Positions 1 through 5,526 of a DNA stretch of 6,267 nucleotides are shown here, one piece after another. The notes under the pieces were generated by a model. The model did not search any database and was not told the origin of the DNA. It saw only the letters and a program-made list of their open reading frames with translations. The stretch lies in NCBI GenBank assembly GCA_023412175.1, contig JAEYOB010000671.1, positions 1 through 6,267 of the forward strand, read 5' to 3'. The stretch's first letter is position 1. Each line of letters starts with the position of its first letter. Source of the stretch: Pseudomonadota bacterium (GTDB lineage: Bacteria; Pseudomonadota; Alphaproteobacteria; Azospirillales; Azospirillaceae). Both the position numbers and the translations under genes were made by a program.

Positions 1-1821
1 GTCCAGCACGCCGCGCACCCCGGCCTCGAAGCTGTCGGCCATCTCCAGCAGCATGCGCCGGCGCTCCTCGGCGGCGCGGGCGCGCTCGGCTTCGGTGCGC
101 GAGGTGGCCTCCGCGGCCTGCCGGGCGGTGTCGCGGAACACCACCAGCGCGTCCGCCATGTCGCTGATCTCGTCGGCGCCGCCCTGCGGGATCGCCGCGT
201 CGAGCTGGCCGCCGGCGATGGTGCGCATGGCCTTGGCCAGGTGCTGGATGCGCACGACGATGGTCCGCCCGACGGTGAGCCACGCCAGCAGCACCGCGCC
301 GACCAGGCTGCCGACGGCGAAGGCGATCAGCCACACCCGGCCCTGCTCGATGGCGGCGCCGGCCTCGGCCGCGGCGCGGTCGGTTTCCGTCTGCATGACG
401 GCGACCTGCTCCTCGACCGTCCGGGAGAGCTGGACGGCCCGCGCCCGGTTCTCGGCCAGCACCGCGGCGCCCTCGGCCTGGGCGGCCAGCTCGGCTTCGC
501 GCAGGGCGAACAGGCTGGAGTCGCTCGTGCCAAACCCGACCAGACGTTGCACGGTCTTGTCGAGGTCGTCGGCCTTCAGGCGGGGGCCAATGGCCTGCAC
601 CCGGCTGGCGACGGCCTGTGCAGCGCCGTCGAAGCGGGCGCGCAGCACGCCGACGCGCTGGGCGTCGGGGGCCTGCGCCGCCTCGTTCAGCGTGCCGACC
701 AGCAGGTTGCCGGCGGCGGCCAACTCCAGATAGGCGCGCAGTTGCGGCAGGCCGGTCATCAGCACGTCGTTCAGCGAATCCTTGGTCTCGGTCAGGACCG
801 TGTCGATGGCGATCTTGATGCGGCCACGGGCGCGCATGACCAGGATTTCGCACTCGGCGAGCAGTTCCTGCGTCCGCTGGCGCACCTTGGCCGCGCTTTC
901 GTGGGCACGGGCGTTGTAGGCGGCGCGCTCGACCAGGGTGATGTCTTTGCGCAGCGCCTCCTCTCGCGCCTTGAGCGGCCCTTCGGGACCGTCGATAAAG
1001 TTATAGAGACCATCGACCGCGTTCTTCAGCTTCTCGCCGCCGATCCAGTCCGACGGGTTGGCGAGCCAGGAGAACAGCGACGAGGCGGTGCGGGTGACCT
1101 CCAGATTGTAGGTCATCAGCTGGTTGACGTCCTCGGCGGTGGCGGCGCGCTCGCCGGCGTCGGCCAACATCTGCAGGTTGGAGCGGATCTCATAGACGGC
1201 AATCAGGTCGCTCAGCGCCTGATCCATGCCCTTCAGCTCGACTTCGGTGAAGGACAGCAGCGAATCGCCCCTGGCGCGCAGCGAGCCGCCGGACGCCTCG
1301 ACCAGCGGCTCCAGCGTGGCGAGGAAGGCCTCGTGCGTGGCGGCCAGTTCGCGCAGCGCCGCGGTGCGACGGTCGCGCACGTCGATGCGGCGGGTCAGCG
1401 CGGCGTTCTGGCGTTCCAGCGTGCCGATCATCGCCTGCGCCTGCGTCTTCACCTGACCCAGTTGAGGATCGCCGGCGCGGGTGCGCGCCAGATCGTCCAC
1501 CAGTTTAATCAGGCCGCGGGCGCGGGTGAGGATCTGCTCCGCCAGCTCCTGCCGGCGCGCCTGGCTGTCGGCGGACTCCAGCGTGGGGGCGGCGGCGGCG
1601 ACGTTGCTGCTTTCGGTGGACAGCTGCTTGGCGAGCGCCATTTCCGGCAGGTTGACGCGGACGATGCGATTCAGCGGCGCCTCGACCGCCGAATAGGACA
1701 TCAAGCCGACCAGGCTGGCGGCGACGGTCATGGCGGCGATGCCGGCGAAGGCCAGGAGCAGCTTTGCCCGTACGCCGAAGCGCCGCGTGCTGTGCTCCGC
1801 CGGGTTGATCCGGACGGTCAT
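1..1821 (-). CDS. Methyl-accepting chemotaxis-type sensor with TorS-like periplasmic domain (3' end outside window)
   Basis: The frame is open from an ATG at 1819-1821 to the left edge, giving 607 codons with no stop; I translated it codon by codon and saw no frameshift. An AGGGAAGGGG ribosome site lies just upstream, and an in-frame stop at 1855-1857 excludes a longer start. Residues about 20-42 form membrane span 1. Residues about 43-495 are a long, helical, Ala/Leu/Arg-rich periplasmic domain whose start (LPEMALAKQLS, then AAAAPTLESAD) resembles the TorS-type sensor of hybrid kinases and some chemoreceptors. Residues about 496-518 are span 2 and about 519-567 a HAMP domain (AMRTIAGGQLDAAIP, DEISDMADAL). 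An Ala/Glu/Arg helix follows, then LLEMADSFEAGVRGVLD, which is typical of the start of an alphaproteobacterial MCP signalling domain. The protein would sit in the inner membrane and control CheA. The missing C-terminus could instead be a histidine kinase, which is less likely. The ligand is unknown. Confidence 0.85.
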   Translation of the reverse strand, partial: MTVRINPAEHSTRRFGVRAKLLLAFAGIAAMTVAASLVGLMSYSAVEAPLNRIVRVNLPEMALAKQLSTESSNVAAAAPTLESADSQARRQELAEQILTRARGLIKLVDDLARTRAGDPQLGQVKTQAQAMIGTLERQNAALTRRIDVRDRRTAALRELAATHEAFLATLEPLVEASGGSLRARGDSLLSFTEVELKGMDQALSDLIAVYEIRSNLQMLADAGERAATAEDVNQLMTYNLEVTRTASSLFSWLANPSDWIGGEKLKNAVDGLYNFIDGPEGPLKAREEALRKDITLVERAAYNARAHESAAKVRQRTQELLAECEILVMRARGRIKIAIDTVLTETKDSLNDVLMTGLPQLRAYLELAAAGNLLVGTLNEAAQAPDAQRVGVLRARFDGAAQAVASRVQAIGPRLKADDLDKTVQRLVGFGTSDSSLFALREAELAAQAEGAAVLAENRARAVQLSRTVEEQVAVMQTETDRAAAEAGAAIEQGRVWLIAFAVGSLVGAVLLAWLTVGRTIVVRIQHLAKAMRTIAGGQLDAAIPQGGADEISDMADALVVFRDTARQAAEATSRTEAERARAAEERRRMLLEMADSFEAGVRGVLD

Positions 1822-1943
1822 GGGATTCCCCTTCCCTGGTTTTTTTTGTTCGTTCTACAACGATTTCGATCAGATTGGCGGGAGCCGGTGCAAAAACCGT
1901 TAACGTCTGTAGGCTTTTGCGGGCAGGCACTGTGAACACACCT

Positions 1944-1967
1944 CTTGCATTGCCGCTTGCATTGCCG
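1944..1967. repeat. 12-bp perfect tandem duplication (2 copies)
   Basis: CTTGCATTGCCG occurs twice head to tail, at 1944-1955 and 1956-1967, with no mismatch. The second copy supplies the TTGCAT that serves as the likely -35 element of the tRNA promoter. The first copy puts the same hexamer 12 bp further upstream, too far from the -10 to act as an alternative. It looks like a recent small duplication. Confidence 0.9.
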
Positions 1968-1985
1968 CGCCATCGTCGCTATGTT
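1957..1985 (+). promoter_or_regulatory. Predicted sigma70-type promoter of the tRNA-Thr gene
   Basis: The -35 hexamer TTGCAT (1957-1962) and -10 hexamer TATGTT (1980-1985) are separated by exactly 17 bases. Transcription would start near 1992, about five bases before the mature tRNA 5' end, which fits a short leader removed by RNase P. Each hexamer matches consensus at four of six positions. The call rests on spacing and position only. Confidence 0.55.
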
Positions 1986-1996
1986 CGCCGCCCAAC

Positions 1997-2071
<75 letters not shown>

Positions 2072-2075
2072 CACT

Positions 2076-2108
2076 AAGGCCCTGGAAGCGAACAGCTTCC
2101 GGGGCCTT
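2076..2108 (+). terminator. Intrinsic-type terminator hairpin after tRNA-Thr
   Basis: AAGGCCCTGGAAGC (2076-2089) pairs with GCTTCCGGGGCCTT (2095-2108) around the loop GAACA. This gives a 14-bp stem with a single T-G wobble, starting four bases after the tRNA CCA end. The following U-tract is short (TTT then C), as in many GC-rich genomes. Position and stem strength support termination of the tRNA transcript. Confidence 0.8.
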
Positions 2109-2185
2109 TCCCGTTCCGGGGCAGGGCTGCGGCCGGGCGTTTCCGTGTCCGCCGGGGAATGGTTCTTTCGCGGTTTGCGTGGGGC

Positions 2186-2214
2186 TTGCGCCGGGGGCGG
2201 CCGACCCGGTATCA
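2186..2214 (+). promoter_or_regulatory. Weak candidate promoter for the small-protein/EamA unit
   Basis: TTGCGC (2186-2191) and GTATCA (2209-2214) are 17 bases apart. They would start a transcript near 2221, about 30 bases before the ATG at 2250. The -10 match is poor. It is listed because the preceding tRNA terminator implies that this unit needs its own promoter, and this is the best-spaced pair I could find. Confidence 0.25.
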
Positions 2215-2249
2215 GGGGTTCCTGTTCCACAAGCCCGTGAGTGAGACCC

Positions 2250-2546
2250 ATGCGCGCCTTCGACGGCCAGCATTCCGACAACGTCGCCATCAAGCGCACC
2301 CGCGAGCAGAAGGAGCGCGCGCTGCGCGAGCTCAAGGATCAGTTGGCGACGCTGAAGAGCCATGCCGCCCCGGCCATCCGCGAGGCGCTGGTGAAGCGGA
2401 TCGCCGAAATGGACGCCGACCTCAAGGCCCCGCCCAAGAGCAACGACCGCAATGACCGCGGTCCCCGTGGTGGCGACCGCAATGGCGACCGGCGCAGCGA
2501 CCGGGACGGTGAGCGGGGCGGCTTCCGCAGCCCTCGTCGGGGATGA
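2250..2546 (+). CDS. Small hypothetical protein with charged Arg/Asp/Gly-rich tail
   Basis: This 98-residue protein is not one I recognise. Residues about 15-57 are rich in Lys, Glu, Ala and Leu (KERALRELKDQLATLK, then REALVKRIAEMDADL) and should form one or two amphipathic helices, possibly a short coiled coil. Residues 61-98 are a low-complexity hydrophilic tail with 11 Arg, 6 Asp and 8 Gly, made of short DR, NDR, GDR and RGG-like units; it should be disordered and could bind nucleic acid. It has no signal peptide or membrane span. An in-frame GTG at 2241 is an alternative start, but neither has a strong ribosome site. Its TGA overlaps the ATG of the next gene, so the two are probably translationally coupled. 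That tight junction and the ordered helical half argue that it is real. Function is unknown. Confidence 0.65.
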   Translation: MRAFDGQHSDNVAIKRTREQKERALRELKDQLATLKSHAAPAIREALVKRIAEMDADLKAPPKSNDRNDRGPRGGDRNGDRRSDRDGERGGFRSPRRG

Positions 2547-3457
2547 CCGGCCAGTCGGCGGCGGCCGGCCGTACGCATCCGCTGGACCGCCCGTGGCTGC
2601 TGATGCTGCTGCCGCCGCTCTTCTGGGCCGGCAACTTTGTGCTCGGCCGGGCCGTGTCGGAGGCGGTGCCTCCGGTGGCGCTCGCCTTCTGGCGCTGGGT
2701 GCTGGGCGCGCTGATCCTGCTGCCCTTCGCTTGGCCCCACCTGCGGCGTGACCTGCCGGTGCTGGGGCGGAACTGGGTGATCGTGCTGCTGCTGTCCGGA
2801 CTGGGCATCGCCGTCTTCAACACTTTCGCTTACATCGGACTGGCCTACACCACGGCGCTGAACGGGGTGATGATCCAGTCGGTCATGCCGGTGATGATCG
2901 TCGGCATGAGCTTCCTGTTCTTCCGCGACACCGTCACCGGGTTGCAGGCGCTGGGCATCGCGGTGTCGCTGGGCGGGGCGCTGACCCTGGTGTCGCGCGG
3001 CGATCCGTCGGCGATGGCAAGCCTGCGCTTCAACGTCGGCGACCTGTGGATCTTCGCGGCGGTGACCAGCTACGCCGCCTACACGGCGCTGCTGCGCCGC
3101 CGGCCAAACGTGCACGGTTTCAGCTTCATCGTGGTGACGTTCCTCCTGGGCGCCCTGATGCTGCTGCCCTTCATGCTGATGGAGTCGGCGCAAGGCCGGC
3201 CGTTGCGCATCGACGCGACCTCGCTGGCATCGATCGGCTATGTCGCGGTGTTCGCGTCGATCCTCGCCTACATCTGTTTCAACCGTGCGGTCCTGCTGCT
3301 CGGGGCCAACCGCGCGGGGCTGTCGATCCACCTGATCCCGGTCTTCGGCAGCCTCCTCGCAATCCTGTTCCTTGGCGAGCGGCTGCAGTGGTTCCACGCG
3401 GCCGGCATCACCCTCATCGCTGTTGGCGTGGTGCTGGCGACGCGGCGCAAGGCCTAG
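2543..3457 (+). CDS. EamA/DMT-superfamily transporter
   Basis: The 304-residue protein has the usual length and layout of the drug/metabolite transporter family: ten hydrophobic helices in two EamA repeats. Approximate spans are residues 17-36, 43-63, 77-97, 103-124, 132-151, 167-183, 193-213, 228-248, 257-277 and 284-300. Repeat 1 covers about 20-150 and repeat 2 about 168-299. Family hallmarks are visible: PPLFWAGNFVLGR in helix 1, AFWRWVLGALILLP in helix 2, a helix-4 segment ending in FLFFRDTVTGLQALGI, and ILFLGERLQWFHAAGI in helices 9-10. It would be an inner-membrane carrier, and relatives usually export amino acids or other small metabolites; the substrate cannot be read from sequence. 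The ATG overlaps the stop of the preceding small gene by 4 bases. Convergent with dctM, from which a hairpin terminator separates it. Confidence 0.93.
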   Translation: MTGQSAAAGRTHPLDRPWLLMLLPPLFWAGNFVLGRAVSEAVPPVALAFWRWVLGALILLPFAWPHLRRDLPVLGRNWVIVLLLSGLGIAVFNTFAYIGLAYTTALNGVMIQSVMPVMIVGMSFLFFRDTVTGLQALGIAVSLGGALTLVSRGDPSAMASLRFNVGDLWIFAAVTSYAAYTALLRRRPNVHGFSFIVVTFLLGALMLLPFMLMESAQGRPLRIDATSLASIGYVAVFASILAYICFNRAVLLLGANRAGLSIHLIPVFGSLLAILFLGERLQWFHAAGITLIAVGVVLATRRKA

Positions 3458-3464
3458 CCGCCGC

Positions 3465-3494
3465 TTGCACCCGGAGGTGTTTCCGTCTTAGGAT
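3465..3494 (+). promoter_or_regulatory. Candidate promoter in the convergent intergenic region
   Basis: TTGCAC (3465-3470) and TAGGAT (3489-3494) lie 18 bases apart, beginning eight bases after the EamA stop codon. The -35 matches consensus at four of six positions and the -10 at four of six, including the first two and last two bases of TATAAT. No coding gene follows on this strand before the terminator at 3607-3639, so if active it would make a short non-coding RNA. Confidence 0.3.
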
Positions 3495-3535
3495 TTTGGT
3501 CTTAAGGGGAGAGCTGCGCCAAAGGGCGGCTCCGG

Positions 3536-3590
3536 CGGATGAAACACAAGGCAAAAACGCGTTTCATAGCGTTTCACGGTGTTTCATTCG
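3536..3590. repeat. GTTTCA triple direct repeat at 10-bp period with inverted partner
   Basis: GTTTCA begins at 3561, 3571 and 3581, exactly 10 bp apart. An inverted copy, TGAAAC, lies at 3540-3545. The outer copies extend into a longer inverted repeat: ATGAAACAC (3539-3547) is the exact reverse complement of GTGTTTCAT (3579-3587), and with flanking bases the RNA stem reaches 12 bp. The spacing of one helical turn resembles stacked protein-binding sites, and the inverted pair resembles an RNA stem. The segment lies between two convergent 3' ends, an odd place for an operator. Confidence 0.7.
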
Positions 3591-3606
3591 GTGGCCCTAT
3601 CGCATC

Positions 3607-3639
3607 AAAGGCGCTTGAGGGAGGCCCTCAAGCGCCTTT
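3607..3639. terminator. Bidirectional terminator between EamA and dctM
   Basis: AAAGGCGCTTGAGGG (3607-3621) and CCCTCAAGCGCCTTT (3625-3639) form a perfect 15-bp stem with a 3-nt loop. On the minus strand it begins seven bases after the dctM stop and ends in TTT, so it should terminate the TRAP operon. The stem is A-rich at one foot and T-rich at the other, so it can also stop plus-strand transcripts coming from the EamA side. Confidence 0.9.
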
Positions 3640-3645
3640 GGTTCA

Positions 3646-4929
3646 TCAGACGTAGCCGAGGCGGCGCGGCAGCCAGAGCGAGATTTCCGGGAAGGCCACG
3701 ATCAGCACCAGAGCGCTCAGCATCGCCAGCACCATCCAGATCACCCAGCGCACCGTCGACTCCATGGTGATGCCGGCGACGCGGGTGGTGACCATCAGGT
3801 TGACGGCCATGGGCGGGGTGAACTGGCCGATGGCGAGGTTGGTGGTCAGCATCACGCCGAACCACACCGGGTCCCACTTGAACGCCGTCATGATCGGGGT
3901 CAACAGCGGCAGAAGGATCAGGAAGATCGACACCGCGTCGAGCAGCATGCCCAGCCCCAGCAGCGCGATGTTGAGCAGCAGAAGCACCATGATCTCGCTG
4001 CCGGTGCCGTCCACCGCCGCGGCGGCCACCCGGTCGAAGGCGCCCATGGTGGAGCCGGCCCAGGCGAAGACGCTCGCCAGCGCGATGATGAGCAGCACCA
4101 CGGCGGACATCTCCGCCGCCTCGGCCAGCACCTCGTAGATCGCGCGCCAGTTCAGCGTGCGGTAGACCAGCACGCCCACGGCGAAGCCGTAGAACACCGC
4201 CACCACGGCGGCCTCGGTCGGCGTGAAGATGCCGGCGCGCAGGCCGCCGAGGATGATGACCGGCGCCAGCAGGCCCCAGATCGCCTGCCGCAGGCTGGCC
4301 CAGAAGGGCGGGCGCGGGCCGGCGTCGGCGAGGCCGAAGCCGTGCTTGCGCGACAGCCAGACGGTGGGCACCACCAGCGACAGCCCGGCGAGGATGCCGG
4401 GGATCAATCCGGCGGCGAACAGCGCCGGCACCGAGGCCTGCGGCACCAGCACCGAGTAGATGATGAAAGCCACCGACGGCGGGATGAGGATGGCGGTGGC
4501 CGCCGCCGCGGCGATGACGCTGGCGGAAAAGGCGTTGGGATAGCCGGCCTTGCGCATGCTGGGGATCATCACGGTGGCGACCGCGGCGGCGTCGGCCGGG
4601 CCGGAACCGGAGATGCCGCCCATCACCATGCACACCAGGATCGCCACCACCGCCAGGCCGCCGTTCTTCGAACCGACGATGGACGAGGCGAAGGTGACGA
4701 TCTGCTTGGCGACGCCGGCCCGTTCGAAGATCAGGCCGGCCAGGATGAACACCGGAATGGCGAGCAGCGGGTACTTGGCGATGCCGGCGTAGACGTTGGT
4801 GGGCACGGAGAGGATGCCCAGGCCGGCCTCGCCGATGGCCAGGGTGCCGGCCAGGCCGAGGGCGACGCCGAGCGGCGAGCCGAGCAGCATCAGAACCAGG
4901 AAGCCCAGGAACAGCAGGGTCATCGCCAT
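3646..4929 (-). CDS. dctM: TRAP transporter large permease subunit (DctM family)
   Basis: This 427-residue polytopic protein has the normal length for the large TRAP membrane subunit, the channel-forming part that imports substrate using an ion gradient. Family motifs appear in order: hydrophobic start MTLLFLGFLVLMLLGSPLG, YPLLAIPVFILAG (53-65), GGISGSGPADAAAVATVMIPSM (104-125), ILIPPS (147-152), LRAGIFTPTEAAVVAVFYG (230-248), GMLLDAVSIFLILLPLLTPI (327-346) and GQFTPPMAVNL (368-378). About a dozen membrane helices are predicted. The ATG at 4929 lies three bases after the dctQ stop; a second in-frame ATG at 4923 is possible, and neither has a strong ribosome site, as expected if translation is coupled to dctQ. 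It is the last gene of the operon and is followed by a perfect hairpin terminator. The substrate is not determined by this subunit. Confidence 0.96.
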   Translation of the reverse strand: MAMTLLFLGFLVLMLLGSPLGVALGLAGTLAIGEAGLGILSVPTNVYAGIAKYPLLAIPVFILAGLIFERAGVAKQIVTFASSIVGSKNGGLAVVAILVCMVMGGISGSGPADAAAVATVMIPSMRKAGYPNAFSASVIAAAAATAILIPPSVAFIIYSVLVPQASVPALFAAGLIPGILAGLSLVVPTVWLSRKHGFGLADAGPRPPFWASLRQAIWGLLAPVIILGGLRAGIFTPTEAAVVAVFYGFAVGVLVYRTLNWRAIYEVLAEAAEMSAVVLLIIALASVFAWAGSTMGAFDRVAAAAVDGTGSEIMVLLLLNIALLGLGMLLDAVSIFLILLPLLTPIMTAFKWDPVWFGVMLTTNLAIGQFTPPMAVNLMVTTRVAGITMESTVRWVIWMVLAMLSALVLIVAFPEISLWLPRRLGYV

Positions 4930-4932
4930 GGC

Positions 4933-5442
4933 TCAGGCGCCCTCGCGCAGGGTGCGGACAATGCGGCCGACGATGCGCAGCGCCACCACCACGGAGAGCA
5001 GCGGCATCCACACCGTGTAGATCCATTGCGGGTTGCCGAGGCCCGGCGAGGTTTCCTCGAAGCGCCACTGGTCGTAGGTCAGGCGGGCGCCGTACCAGAT
5101 CAGGAAGCCGAACATCACCAGCGCGGCGCCCCAGGCGATGGTCTCAGTGACGCGGCGCAGGCCGGGCGGCAGGCGGTCGACCAGAAAGGTGATGCGGATG
5201 TGGCGGTCGGCGGCGATTGCCACCGAGGTGCCCAGCATGGTCATCACCACCATCAGGAAGATCGAATACTCCTCGGTGAAGGCGAAGGAGTAGTCGGTGA
5301 AGTAGCGCGCCAGCACGTTGGCAAAGGTGATGATGCACAGCGCCGCCATGGCGAGCGCCGACAGCGCGCGCTCAAAGGTGACCGGCACGCGTGTCTTGGG
5401 TGGGGCCGTCGCCAGCCCGGCTTCGAGAAGATCGGAGCTCAT
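4933..5442 (-). CDS. dctQ: TRAP transporter small permease subunit (DctQ family)
   Basis: The 169-residue protein has the size and four-helix layout of DctQ. Spans are near residues 26-46, 59-79, 100-119 and 141-161. The family signature is clear: NVLARYF, then FAFTEEYSIFLMVVMTMLG and ADRHIRI; the PQWIYTVWMPL segment opens the last helix. DctQ partners DctM in the inner membrane and is required for transport. I chose the ATG at 5442. The frame stays open upstream, with GTG codons at 5478 and 5469. The 5469 GTG would have a better-placed ribosome site (GGAGG, nine bases away), but the extra residues are not family-like and the region forms a hairpin. It starts 84 bases after the dctP stop and ends three bases before dctM. 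Confidence 0.94.
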   Translation of the reverse strand: MSSDLLEAGLATAPPKTRVPVTFERALSALAMAALCIITFANVLARYFTDYSFAFTEEYSIFLMVVMTMLGTSVAIAADRHIRITFLVDRLPPGLRRVTETIAWGAALVMFGFLIWYGARLTYDQWRFEETSPGLGNPQWIYTVWMPLLSVVVALRIVGRIVRTLREGA

Positions 5443-5473
5443 GGGGACTCTGCGCTGGAGGGTAAGCACGCAC

Positions 5474-5512
5474 CCCACCCTCCACGGCTTCCCGGAAGCG
5501 GGGGAGGGTGGG
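5474..5512 (-). promoter_or_regulatory. Intercistronic stem-loop between dctP and dctQ
   Basis: CCCACCCTCC (5474-5483) and GGAGGGTGGG (5503-5512) are perfect complements. After three bases on each side that pair poorly, GCTTCC (5487-5492) and GGAAGC (5494-5499) complete an inner stem. No T-tract follows on the minus strand, so it is more likely an mRNA-stabilising or attenuating hairpin than a full terminator. Such hairpins behind binding-protein genes are known to raise binding-protein levels over permease levels. Its 3' arm on the transcript contains the GGAGG that could serve a GTG start for dctQ. Confidence 0.7.
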
Positions 5513-5526
5513 AGCGGTGCGCCGCA

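Larger units (their letters stand above)
3501..3642 (+). ncRNA. Speculative small RNA, about 140 nt
   Basis: The candidate promoter at 3465-3494 and the perfect hairpin at 3607-3639 would delimit an RNA of about 140 nt. It could fold into three stems: a small one (AGC+CGCC with GGCG+GCT, about 3513-3532), a 12-bp stem formed by 3536-3547 with 3579-3590 (one G-U pair), and the terminator. I see no convincing reading frame with a ribosome site in it. The alternative is a plain 3' untranslated region of the EamA transcript. I know no family that matches. Confidence 0.2.

Noticed and set aside
1888..1893. TTGCAC on the minus strand as the chemoreceptor -35 box
   Set aside because: No acceptable -10 hexamer lies 16-18 bases downstream, and I also found no match to a sigma28- or sigma54-type promoter, so no promoter is called for this gene.
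241..1935. Long plus-strand open frame of 564 codons opposite the chemoreceptor gene
   Set aside because: It is exactly antisense to a gene with clear membrane spans and HAMP. Its Gln/His/Gly/Arg-rich, domain-free composition is typical of GC-driven shadow frames.
2159..2455. Plus-strand 98-codon frame overlapping the small-protein gene
   Set aside because: It runs in another frame across the leader and the small gene with no conserved-looking content. The 2250-2546 frame has the ATGA junction with the EamA gene and an ordered helical half.
2339..3397. Minus-strand open frame of 352 codons over the EamA gene
   Set aside because: It is a His/Gln/Arg-rich shadow of the EamA coding sequence with no recognisable domain; the plus strand encodes a standard ten-helix transporter.
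3536..3590. CRISPR-like array
   Set aside because: The repeat unit is only 6-7 bases with 4-base spacers, far shorter than CRISPR repeats and spacers.
3605..5068. Minus-strand 487-codon frame overlapping dctM and part of dctQ
   Set aside because: It is the +1-shifted reading of dctM, full of Arg/Gly/His. The true DctM frame carries all the TRAP motifs.
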